Part shown: positions 8,768 through 16,692 of the stretch, in pieces
Layout: each line of letters starts with the position of its first letter
Numbering within the stretch: position 1 is the stretch's first letter
Source: SZUA-100 sp965248135
GTDB lineage: Bacteria > Pseudomonadota > Alphaproteobacteria > Rhizobiales > Rhizobiaceae
Reading direction: 5' to 3'
Assembly: GCA_965248135.1 (NCBI GenBank)
Contig: CBDFIN010000011.1
Span: forward strand, 62,001 to 126,000
DNA length: 64,000 bases
The notes under the pieces: model-generated
The model's input: the letters and a program-made list of their open reading frames with translations, nothing else
Told to the model about the DNA's origin: nothing
Database searches by the model: none
Program-made: the position numbers and the translations under genes

Positions 8768-9169
8768 ATGCCCAAAATCGACAGAACCAAGCAGGAATGG
8801 CAGGAAATTCTGACGCCGGAGCAATATCAAATCACCCGCGAGGAAGGCACGGAACGGGCCTTTACCAGCGCCCTTAACAACGAGAAACGAGCTGGCATGT
8901 TTTCTTGCGTCTCCTGCGGCAAAGCGTTGTTTGATGCCGGGGCAAAATTCGATTCCGGCACCGGCTGGCCAAGTTTCCTTGCGCCGTTAGAAGATGGTGC
9001 AGTAAGCGAACATACCGACCGCAAATTGTTTATGACCCGCACCGAAGTCCGCTGTGTTGACTGCGAGGCACATCTTGGCCATGTGTTTAAAGATGGTCCG
9101 GCGCCCACTGGCCTGCGCTATTGCATGAATGGCATTGCGCTTGATTTCACTCCCGACGAGGATAAATAA
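8768..9169 (+). CDS. msrB: Peptide-methionine (R)-S-oxide reductase MsrB
   Basis: The enzyme reduces the R form of methionine sulfoxide in proteins, using thioredoxin. The 133-residue product has two zinc-binding CxxC pairs (C47/C50 in CVSCGKAL and C96/C99 in CVDCEAH). The substrate motif GTGWPSF is at residues 64-70, and the catalytic cysteine C119 is in RYCMNGIAL. The ATG at 8768 follows an AGAAGGAG ribosome site. Length and motifs are standard for a cytosolic MsrB. It is followed after 3 bp by a peptidase gene. Confidence 0.97.
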   Translation: MPKIDRTKQEWQEILTPEQYQITREEGTERAFTSALNNEKRAGMFSCVSCGKALFDAGAKFDSGTGWPSFLAPLEDGAVSEHTDRKLFMTRTEVRCVDCEAHLGHVFKDGPAPTGLRYCMNGIALDFTPDEDK

Positions 9170-9172
9170 GAA

Positions 9173-11284
9173 TTGACCTTTGACCTTTCCAAGGCTGATG
9201 CGCCGGTTGCTGAAATACGCCCGGTGTCGGACACAAGACACGGCATTTGCCGAAACGACAATTATAGCTGGCTGCGGGCCGACAACTGGCAGGAGGTAAT
9301 GCGCGATCCTGATCTGCTGCAGCATGATATTCGCCAATATCTTGAAGCGGAAAATACATATTACAAAGTGCTGATGGCGGATACCGAAGAGCTGCAAGAA
9401 AAACTTTTTGCCGAAATGAAGGGCCGAATAAAGCAGGACGATTCTTCCATACCTGCACCCGATGGTGAATTTGCCTATGGTATCCGCTTTGTCGAAGGTG
9501 GTGAGCAGCCCAAATTTATCCGCCAGCCACGTGCCGGTGGCCAGGAACAAATCCTGCTTGATGGCGATCAGGAAGCAGCGGGAAAAAGCTATTTCCGCCT
9601 TGGTTCCGCCGATCATTCACCCGACCACAAGTGGTTGGCATGGTCGATGGATGACAAGGGATCTGAATATTTTGCCATGCGGGTGCGAGAAACTGCCAGC
9701 GGCAACGAGCTGGATGATCTGATCGAAGACACCGCCGGTAGCGGTGTTTGGACCAGGGACAGTGCCCATTTGATTTATGCAAGGCTAGATGAAAACCATC
9801 GGCCATCGACCCTGCTGCTGCACAAAACCGGAACTGCTCAAACAGAAGACAAGCTCATTTACAAGGAAGAGGATGCGGGCTTCTTTATGGCTGCCGGCAA
9901 ATCGCGATCCGGCAATTTGATTATCATCGATATCCATGACCACCAGACCTCTGAATGTTGGTTTTTGCCGGCTGACAACCCGCTAGCGGCCCCCGTTTGC
10001 ATCGAAAAACGGGTCACTGAAAGGGAATATTCTGTCGATGAAGGTGAAGGTATTTTGTACATCCTTACCAATGCGGATGGTGCAGAGGATTTCAAAATTG
10101 TCACCACACCGGTCACAGCACCCGGAAAGGAGAGCTGGCAAGACCTTGTGCCGCATCAAAATGGCCGGCTGATTCTTAGCCATACAATCTACCGGCGCCA
10201 CCTGGTCTGGCTGGAACGCCGCGATGGCCTGCCACGCATTGTGGTTCATGAGATTGCCAGCGGGCAAGAACACGCCATCGCATTTGAGGAAGAGGCCTAT
10301 TCGCTGGGACTGATGGGCTCTTACGAGTATGACACCGATGTTATTCGCTTTTCCTATTCGTCGATGACGACACCAAGCCAGACCTTCGATTACAACATGG
10401 CAAGCCGCGAGCGCACCTTGTTGAAGACCCAGGAAGTGCCCAGCGGCCATGACCCGAAAGCCTATGTGACCAAGCGGGTTTTTGCCCCCTCACACGACGG
10501 GGCCATGGTGCCGGTATCGCTGCTCTTCCACAAGGATACAAAACTTGATGGTTCGGCACCATGCCTGCTCTATGGCTATGGCTCCTATGGCATGACTATT
10601 CCGGCCTCGTTTTCCACCAATGCACTGTCGTTGGTCGATCGTGGTTTTGTCTACGCCATCGCCCATATCCGTGGCGGCAAGGACAAGGGCTTTGCCTGGT
10701 ACGAGAAAGGCAGGCGTCAGCACAAACAAAACACCTTCAAGGACTTCATCGCGGCGGCGGAATATCTCATCGAGAACGGTTTCACCAGCAAGGGTGGGAT
10801 CGTCGCTCAGGGTGGCTCGGCCGGCGGCATGTTGATGGGTGTCGTGACCAATATGGCCCCTGCCCTTTTTGCCGGCATTATCGCCGAAGTGCCGTTTGTC
10901 GACGTTCTCAATACCATGCTCGACGATACATTGCCATTGACCCCACCCGAATGGCCCGAATGGGGCAATCCGATAGAAAGCAACGATGACTATGCAACAA
11001 TTGCGGCCTATTCACCGTATGATCAACTGCGCCAACAGACCTATCCGCCGATACTGGCGGTTGGCGGGTTGACCGATCCGCGTGTCACCTATTGGGAACC
11101 GGCCAAGTGGGTGGCCAAATTGCGCACCGTCAACAAGAGCGATAATCCGATCATGCTGAAAACCAATATGGAAGCCGGCCACGGCGGCAAGTCAGGCCGG
11201 TTTGCCCGGCTTGAGGAAGTCGCACTGGTCTATGCGTTTGCGCTTAAGGCTGCAGACCATACCGCCAAACCTTCAGCGGTTTAG
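9173..11284 (+). CDS. ptrB: Oligopeptidase B (prolyl oligopeptidase family S9A)
   Basis: A cytosolic serine peptidase that cuts short peptides after basic residues. The 703-residue protein has an N-terminal beta-propeller region (to about residue 420) and a C-terminal alpha/beta-hydrolase domain. The nucleophile S549 is in GGSAGG, with D635 in TDPRVTYWEP and H670 in EAGHGGKSGR. The HIRGG motif before the nucleophile is also present. The start is a TTG three bases after msrB, and homology begins at once (PVAEIRPVSDTRHG). Distinction from other S9A enzymes rests on overall resemblance to PtrB. Confidence 0.9.
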   Translation: MTFDLSKADAPVAEIRPVSDTRHGICRNDNYSWLRADNWQEVMRDPDLLQHDIRQYLEAENTYYKVLMADTEELQEKLFAEMKGRIKQDDSSIPAPDGEFAYGIRFVEGGEQPKFIRQPRAGGQEQILLDGDQEAAGKSYFRLGSADHSPDHKWLAWSMDDKGSEYFAMRVRETASGNELDDLIEDTAGSGVWTRDSAHLIYARLDENHRPSTLLLHKTGTAQTEDKLIYKEEDAGFFMAAGKSRSGNLIIIDIHDHQTSECWFLPADNPLAAPVCIEKRVTEREYSVDEGEGILYILTNADGAEDFKIVTTPVTAPGKESWQDLVPHQNGRLILSHTIYRRHLVWLERRDGLPRIVVHEIASGQEHAIAFEEEAYSLGLMGSYEYDTDVIRFSYSSMTTPSQTFDYNMASRERTLLKTQEVPSGHDPKAYVTKRVFAPSHDGAMVPVSLLFHKDTKLDGSAPCLLYGYGSYGMTIPASFSTNALSLVDRGFVYAIAHIRGGKDKGFAWYEKGRRQHKQNTFKDFIAAAEYLIENGFTSKGGIVAQGGSAGGMLMGVVTNMAPALFAGIIAEVPFVDVLNTMLDDTLPLTPPEWPEWGNPIESNDDYATIAAYSPYDQLRQQTYPPILAVGGLTDPRVTYWEPAKWVAKLRTVNKSDNPIMLKTNMEAGHGGKSGRFARLEEVALVYAFALKAADHTAKPSAV

Positions 11285-11297
11285 GGTCTATTGACTA

Positions 11298-12155
11298 TCA
11301 CGCGTGGGCCCATTCCCAGTAGAGTTTTTTCGCTTTGGCCGCTACCGGGCCTGGTTGCAGATCGCGATCATCAAACCGGCTGACCGACATTACCTTTGAA
11401 TAATTGCCGGTTGAGAAAATTTCGTCGGCATCGGCAAAATCCTTCACCGAAAGCGTTGTCTCCACTACTTCCATACCGGCCTCCTTCAACAGGATCAAGG
11501 CGCGGCGGCGGGTGATGCCTGAAAGAAAGGTGCCATTTGCCGCAGGCGTGAATACCACCCCGTCCTTGACCATAAACACGTTAGCGGTGGCAAGTTCTGC
11601 CACATTGCCAAGCATGTCCAAAAGCAGTGCATTATCAAAGCCCCGCGCCTTGGCTTCACTTAACGCCCTTGAATTGTTGGGATAAAGACAACCGGCTTTC
11701 GCGTTGACCGGCATGCATTCAATTGTTGGCCGGCGGAAGGGCGACACGGTGAGTGAAAAACCGGCCGGGACATTGGGCATTGGCGTGTCATAGATGCACA
11801 GGCAAAAGCGGGTGGTATCGGGATCGGGTTCCACCGTTGTTGCCAGCCCGTTCGCCGCCCAGTACATCGGGCGAATATATGTCGCGATCTCAGTTGAAAA
11901 CTTTTCCACTCCCTCTCGCGCCAACGTATAGATTTCCTCGTCGCTCATGGTCGGGCTCATTCCCAGCGCGCTGGCGGATTGATTGACGCGGGCGCAATGC
12001 AGATCAAGATCAGGTGTCACCCCCTCAAACGAACGGGCGCCATCAAATACCGACGAGCCAAGCCATGCAGCATGATCCCGTGGCCCCAATATCGCCGGGT
12101 TGCCGTGATGCCAATCGCCATCCAGATAAGTCCAGGTTTCCGACCATTCTGCCAT
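11298..12155 (-). CDS. ilvE: Class IV aminotransferase, branched-chain amino acid type
   Basis: A PLP enzyme that transfers amino groups between branched-chain amino acids and 2-oxoglutarate. The 285-residue product has the class IV fold pattern: a DGAR element near residue 38, the PLP lysine near residue 153 (VNAKAGCLYPNN), a conserved glutamate in GNVAELATANVF, and the FLSGITRRR phosphate-binding segment. I choose ATG 12155 because GGAG lies nine bases upstream; an in-frame TTG is at 12170. It is a stand-alone gene convergent with ptrB. A D-amino-acid or aminodeoxychorismate role cannot be fully excluded. Confidence 0.85.
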   Translation of the reverse strand: MAEWSETWTYLDGDWHHGNPAILGPRDHAAWLGSSVFDGARSFEGVTPDLDLHCARVNQSASALGMSPTMSDEEIYTLAREGVEKFSTEIATYIRPMYWAANGLATTVEPDPDTTRFCLCIYDTPMPNVPAGFSLTVSPFRRPTIECMPVNAKAGCLYPNNSRALSEAKARGFDNALLLDMLGNVAELATANVFMVKDGVVFTPAANGTFLSGITRRRALILLKEAGMEVVETTLSVKDFADADEIFSTGNYSKVMSVSRFDDRDLQPGPVAAKAKKLYWEWAHA

Positions 12156-12269
12156 TTCATTTTGCTCCAAGGTTTGTTTTGCCGGACTTTATGACGGTAT
12201 CGCTACTTGACGCAATCGATTTCATGCCCTCCTATTCAATCAAATCCACCAATCTGTGGGAGAATAATC

Positions 12270-12923
12270 ATGTCCTTTGAAGCCTACGTCTTCGACGCTT
12301 ATGGCACTTTGTTTGATGTCCATGCGGCGGTGAGGCGGCACGAAGAAGCCGTCGGACCGGGTGCAGCGCAACTATCCGAGATATGGCGGGCAAAACAGCT
12401 CGAATATTCGTGGATACGCGGCATGATCGGTCACTATCAGAGTTTTTGGCGGCTTACCGAACAGGCGCTTGACTTTGCCTTTGACAAAGTGCCCGGCACC
12501 AATCGCGATGCAAAACAGGCACTGCTCGATGCCTATTGGAAGCTCGATTGTTATGCGGAAGTGCCGACCGTGCTTGCCCGGTTGAAGCAAGGCGGTGCAC
12601 GGCTTGCAATCCTTTCTAACGGATCAAGCGACATGCTGGATGCAGCAGTTAAATCGGCGGCACTGGACGGATTGCTCGATGCGGTTATTTCGGTTGACCG
12701 GGTTTCGACATTCAAGGCCAACCGGATAGTCTACCAAATGGCAACCGATGAATTTGGGCTCGACGCTGCGGCAATATCCTATCAATCCTCCAACCGCTGG
12801 GATGTCGCGGCGGCGGTCGAATTCGGTTTTCGCACCCTGTGGATCAACCGCACCAGCCAGCCGGGCGAATATGAAGACTTCGCCCCGGAAGCCGTGCTGC
12901 AGGACCTTACCGGCATTGAATAG
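12270..12923 (+). CDS. Haloacid dehalogenase, type II
   Basis: A 217-residue HAD-superfamily hydrolase of the L-2-haloacid dehalogenase group. The nucleophile D9 is in VFDAYGTLFD; motif II is ILSNGSSDML, motif III has a lysine in FKANRIVYQM, and motif IV is SSNRWDVAAAVEFG, close to the type II consensus. The usual proline after the motif III lysine is alanine. The ATG at 12270 is preceded by GTGGGAGAA. It would release halide from short 2-haloacids, but some relatives act on other small acids. Confidence 0.85.
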   Translation: MSFEAYVFDAYGTLFDVHAAVRRHEEAVGPGAAQLSEIWRAKQLEYSWIRGMIGHYQSFWRLTEQALDFAFDKVPGTNRDAKQALLDAYWKLDCYAEVPTVLARLKQGGARLAILSNGSSDMLDAAVKSAALDGLLDAVISVDRVSTFKANRIVYQMATDEFGLDAAAISYQSSNRWDVAAAVEFGFRTLWINRTSQPGEYEDFAPEAVLQDLTGIE

Positions 12924-12943
12924 GGGAACTAAGGCGGGTTCGA

Positions 12944-13240
12944 CTAAACCTTGAGCCAGACTGCGTCTTCAACCGACGAGGCCATGCCGCTCTTTGGCTG
13001 CGGGATTGCACCAGATGCAACACCTTCGATAATCTTGCGACGGACCGCTTCAATCTCACCGACATCCTTGTGGGTCGAGACCATCAATACCTGACCGGCA
13101 GGGCCGCCCAGCCGCACCCTCAATTCAACATTCACGCCGCAATATTTCTTAATAGCGGCAATCCGCTTTTTGGAGAATTTAATATTCTCGTCCAGATGAC
13201 CCGAATTCGGTGTGACTATTCTTGCAAAAACAGCAGTCAT
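12944..13240 (-). CDS. Small conserved protein of unknown function
   Basis: A 98-residue soluble protein. The ATG at 13240 has a strong ribosome site (GGGAGGAC) eight bases upstream; an upstream extension of the frame to 13321 has no such support. The composition (alternating beta-strands and a basic helix IKFSKKRIAAIKKY, then a VELRVRLGGPAGQVLMVS strand pair) suggests a small ferredoxin-like alpha+beta fold. I see no active-site motif. It is likely monocistronic. Confidence 0.65.
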   Translation of the reverse strand: MTAVFARIVTPNSGHLDENIKFSKKRIAAIKKYCGVNVELRVRLGGPAGQVLMVSTHKDVGEIEAVRRKIIEGVASGAIPQPKSGMASSVEDAVWLKV

Positions 13241-13381
13241 GATTTGTCCTCCCAGTTGACTAATAGCGTTGGCAGGGCACAATATTAACCGGCGCTGCAC
13301 CCAATGATAAGACAACGTCAAAATATCGAAACCCTGCGGTCAACAATTTAATGAACCGTCTTCAAACTGCCTTGACATGGA

Positions 13382-14071
13382 TCAAGTTGGTGGGCGGCAT
13401 GGTGGCCCTAAAGACCCCCGTTCCACAATCAGCGGTGTCAGCCTGTGGCTTGGTGATTGGATGTCACTCTTGCGCAGTTCTAACAGGCAAGTGGCGGCGA
13501 GTTTTCCCATCTCCCGGTGCGGAACGTGGACCGTCGTCAATTCGGGTTCTACAATGGATGCAACTTCAATATCATCAAACCCGGTAATCGAAACGTCCTG
13601 AGGTACACGCAAGCCGAGCGATTTGGCACACTTTATGGCTCTCACCGCCAGAATATCGTTGCCGCAAATGACTACCGTCGGTCTGGGTGGCTTTGAGAGC
13701 AACATCTCAATCGCATCGCCCCCATCACTGAAACTGTAAGGTGCTTCAATCACTTGAAGACTAACGGCAGCATTGGCATTTGCAGCAATTGCATCTGCAA
13801 CTCCGGCAACCCGGTCACGGGCCCGGTCATTACCCTTTATCAAACCGGCAATCATGCCGATCGCCACATGGCCAAAGTCCAGCACTTTCTCCGCCATTTC
13901 TCGCGCCGCCGCACGATTGTCGAAACCGACGAAGCAATGGTCGGTACCGGGCTGATAGTTCCAGGCCAATACTTAAGGAATTCCTCTCTTTTGCAGAAAT
14001 TCATAGACCCTTGCATCGCGGTCCTCATCCTGCAGCGCCGGTAGTGGTTGTCTCGACAATTCTTGCTCCAT
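13382..14071 (-). pseudogene. LacI-family regulator, N-terminally truncated with an internal stop
   Basis: The fragment matches the effector-binding half of a LacI/GalR regulator: VYEFLQKRGIP, then VLAWNYQPG, CFVGFDNRAAA, PTVVICGNDILAVRA and QDVSITGFDDIEVAS. The helix-turn-helix and the first part of the sensor domain are missing. A single TAA at about 13972 interrupts the frame where a tyrosine would be expected (RGIP-stop-VLAWNY). It is divergent from the equally decayed HisD-like gene, and an intact LacI-type operator survives between them. In its working form it probably controlled the 14.2-16.6 kb catabolic genes. Confidence 0.85.
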
Positions 14072-14160
14072 AACCGGTCGTCGCCGAGATCACATCAGCC
14101 AATTTTCGACAAAAAATCTATCCGGCTATCAGGTTTTGAAAATCAGGCGGACAAATTCAA

Positions 14161-14174
14161 TGCAAGCGCTTACA
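14161..14174. promoter_or_regulatory. LacI/GalR-type operator
   Basis: TGCAAGCGCTTACA fits the LacI/GalR consensus TGnAAnCGnTTnCA at every fixed position, with the central CG palindrome. It lies between the divergent LacI-family pseudogene and the HisD-like pseudogene, about 75 bp before the latter's TTG start. The regulator copy here has lost its DNA-binding domain, so this operator may be orphaned. Confidence 0.7.
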
Positions 14175-14247
14175 ATTACTTCCTATCCGGCAGATATGAT
14201 CGATTTGCTCGCTGCGGCCCGACAGTCTCGGCACCAGGAGAACTGCT

Positions 14248-15099
14248 TTGCCCATCGAATATCTGAAGAAGGCCAAATTGACCGCTGAAAGCGATGGAAG
14301 CAACGTGCGCGCAGCCGTTCAGCAAATATTGTCGGATATTGAGGCCGGTGGCGATGAGGCGGCACTTAACCTATGCCAAAAAGTTCGATAAGTATGAGGG
14401 TAATATCGAGCTGAGCGAAGAAGAGATCGACGCCGCAAGCCGCCTAGTGGTTCTATGCCAACATTTGCATCCCCCTGCAGCACCCTTATTTACAAATGTT
14501 GGAATCAAAAGAACCACTAGCAAGATATTGAATCTAGTGGAATTTTCGAATTTGACATTTGAAAATGAACGAAGCTGCAAGTGGGTACCAAATGTCAAAT
14601 TCATTCCACTAGTGCCAGCAAAACTCAAAGATGATATTCGCTTCGCCCATACCAACGTCAGGCTTTTTGCAGAGGCACAAAAAGCAACGCTCAAGGACAT
14701 TGAGTGTGAGGTTGTTCCCGGACTGGTGGCCGGTCAAAAATCCATCCCCGTGCGTGCTGCCGCCTGCTATGTACCGGGGGCGCTATTCCCATATCGCTTC
14801 TGCAATCATGACGGTAACGACGGCCAAAGTTGCCGGTTGCGAGCTTATCGTGGTTTGTTCGCCGCCCCGCCCGGGAGTCGGCATAGCACCGGCGATCATA
14901 TAAGCGGCCCAGATCTGTGGTGCCGACAAGATATTGGCTCTTGGCGGGGTGCAAGGGGTGGCTGCCATGGCCTTCGGTCTGTTCGGTCTGCCCAAAGCCG
15001 ATATCCTGGCGGGTCCCGGCAATCAGTTCGTCGCAGAGGCCAAACGGATATTGTTTGGCCGTGTCGGCATAGACATGTTTGCCGGCCCGACAGACAGCC
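14248..15099 (+). pseudogene. HisD-like dehydrogenase (possibly sulfopropanediol type), decayed
   Basis: The fragments together follow the histidinol-dehydrogenase family: MPIEYLKKAKLTAESDG from a TTG at 14248 with GGAG upstream, then FDKYEGNIELSEEEIDAASR, DDIRFAHTNVRLFAEAQ, SIPVRAAACYVPG and DILAGPGNQFVAEAKRILFG. Lesions are a frameshift near 14365, the 169-bp repeat at 14444-14612, a frameshift near 14780, an in-frame TAA at about 14900 (where tyrosine is expected in IIYAAQICG), and loss of everything after GPTDSL. HisD paralogues beside sulfonate genes (HpsN) oxidise 2,3-dihydroxypropane-1-sulfonate. The neighbouring lyase remnant makes that plausible, but the sequence alone does not prove it. 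Confidence 0.85.
14444..14612 (+). mobile_element. 169-bp CTAG-bounded double-hairpin element, copy 1 (hairpins A-B)
   Basis: Two long hairpins, A (14444-14520, 77 nt) and B (14534-14612, 79 nt), are joined by the linker CAAGATATTGAAT. Each hairpin begins CTAGTGG and ends CCACTAG. Outer stems (CTAGTGGTTC/GAACCACTAG for A) and inner stems (CAACATTTG/CAAATGTTG for A; TTTGACATTTG/CAAATGTCAAA for B) are separated by mismatches. Removing one CTAG plus the intervening DNA (165 bp) rejoins the host HisD-like gene as AASR-LV-PAKL. The target is therefore CTAG, duplicated on insertion. The insert is 55 codons and is open in the gene's frame. Confidence 0.9.
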
Positions 15100-15368
15100 T
15101 TAGCCATATTGATCCGTGCCATGGCACAGGCCTGGTCGCCGTTCGGCATCACGGCAAACGCCATCGCCCCGGGATTTTCAAGACCGAGCTGATATCCGCG
15201 GTTTTTGACGATCCGGAGCGCGCTGCGCGAAATGCCGCTCAAACCTGTATAGGCCGCAATGGCAAGGTTGAAGACCTCGACGGTCGGCTACAATTTTTGT
15301 GTTCTGATGCGTCGACCTATATCACCGGCCAAATTTTATGTGTCGATGGAGGATATACAGCCAAATGA
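15100..15368 (+). pseudogene. Short-chain dehydrogenase/reductase, C-terminal remnant
   Basis: Two frames together spell the end of an SDR: SPFGITANAIAPG in one, and GIFKTELISAVFDDPE, CIGRNGKVEDLDG and FLCSDASTYITGQ in the other, with a frameshift near 15174. The catalytic YxxxK and the nucleotide-binding N-terminus are absent. It is joined directly to the HisD-like remnant, which suggests one deletion removed the end of that gene and the start of this one. The stop overlaps the next start (ATGA). Confidence 0.8.
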
Positions 15369-16033
15369 AAGCGCTTGTTTATACCGGTCCGGAAAATCTT
15401 ATATTTCAGGATGCCGACTATCCCTTCGCCGGCGAGGGCGAGGTTATCGTCAAGGTTGACAGTGTCGGTATTTGTGGATCGGACATGCATGCCTTTCTCG
15501 GTCACGACGAAAGACGCCCGGCACCACTGATCCTTGGGCACGAGGTGGCGGGCGTTGTGGTCGACGGCGCTGCCCTGTCGCTTGCATGCTTCGGCGCCAA
15601 GGACATCACCATTGTGGAACCCAATGAACGCCGCCACCGGTTCTTATCAAAAATCACCGATTTCAGACTGAAGGATCCGGGTGAATTGGAAGCTGATGCC
15701 GGTTTTGACATTGCCATCGATGCGGTTGGTTATGCCGCCACCCGCGAAACCGCCTCAAGATCGGTTTGCCCGGGCGGGGTGATCATGCATATCGGACTTG
15801 GCGTTACCACCGGCGGGCTCGACATTCGCCGCATGACCCTTCAGGAAATTACTTTTATTGGCACCTACACCTATACCGCTACTGATTTTCGGGCCACCGC
15901 CCGGGCAATATTCTATGGCCATCTCGGCCCGTTGGACTGGTACGAAACCCGTCCCCTGTCCGATGGCTTGGCGGCTTTCAATGACATTCGCAAAGGCGCC
16001 ACCGAGGCTGCAAAAACAATTCTCAAACCGTAA
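15365..16033 (+). pseudogene. Zinc-type alcohol dehydrogenase with a large in-frame internal deletion
   Basis: The frame is open for 222 residues, but a medium-chain zinc dehydrogenase is about 345. The N-terminus has the catalytic zinc elements (GICGSDMHAFLG, LILGHEVAGVVVDG). The sequence then jumps to AALSLACFGAKDITIVEPN, after the nucleotide-binding glycine motif. About 110 residues are missing, including the structural zinc cysteines and most of the Rossmann glycines, so the product should be inactive. The ATG overlaps the SDR stop. The reading frame was preserved by the deletion. Confidence 0.85.
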
Positions 16034-16048
16034 GACAAGGAAGCAAAA

Positions 16049-16634
16049 ATGCCAGAAATTCCCCATCTTCTGGTCCATGATCACAAGGACAGCGTTGGCG
16101 TTGTTGTGGTCGAGGGCCTTGCCGCCAATACCGATATGCTGGTCGGTGTAACGCATGACAATTCAACTTTCCGCCTTAAATCCGGCGAAGCGGTGCCGAT
16201 TGGCCACAAGATCGCACTAAAGGATATCGCCAAGGGCGATACCGTATTCAAATATGGCGAGGATATCGGGGTCGTGACCGCCGACGTGAAGAAGGGCGGC
16301 CTGATCACGATTGAGGAAAAAGCACTTGGCAACCTTGAGAAAATCGGCCGGACCTCGCAGTTCATCGACATCCTTGAACCAGCCGAAGCGCCGGCAAAGG
16401 TTTGTATTTTATGGACAGCTCGTCTGCGGCGGCTGAATGTGTGCCGCTAATGGCGGCAGGCGGCTATGTGCTGCACACTTTCCCGACTGGCCAGGGCAAC
16501 GTGATCGGCAATCCGAGCAGGCCGGTGATGAACTTATCGATATGATCTGCCGCACGGCCAACGGACGCAACACTGCGGCTGAGGCCCTGGGCCATCGTGA
16601 ATTTTCGATGACCAAACTTTATCGCAGCGCCTGA
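16049..16634 (+). pseudogene. UxaA/SuyAB-type lyase: small subunit fused to large-subunit tail by deletion
   Basis: The first ~78 residues match the small SAF-domain subunit found as SuyA or the UxaA N-terminus (PHLLVHDHKDSVGVVVVEG, GHKIALKDIAKGDTVFKYGE). Immediately after KKGG the sequence becomes the end of the large subunit (TIEEKALGNLEKIGR, ILEPAEAPAK, FMDSSSAAAE, HTFPTGQGNVIGNP, CRTANGRNTAAEALGHREF), with a frameshift near 16400 and another small deletion near 16520. Most of the large subunit is missing. The family includes altronate dehydratase and sulfolactate sulfo-lyase. A separate small subunit and the HisD-like neighbour favour the latter. Confidence 0.8.
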
Positions 16635-16692
16635 AAATGATGGCGGGAGGCGACAAATCGCCCTCCGCTCAATATATCTTCAAGCAGAAGCC

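Noticed and set aside
14934..15368. Continuous open frame that could be read as one intact gene
   Set aside because: Its first half is HisD-like, its second half SDR-like, and the middle is out-of-frame SDR sequence; it is a chance open frame across a deletion junction.
15364..15378. AAGCGCTT at the zinc dehydrogenase start as a second LacI operator
   Set aside because: The flanking positions do not fit the consensus as well as 14161-14174, and it lies in coding sequence (MKALVYTG) where these codons are expected.
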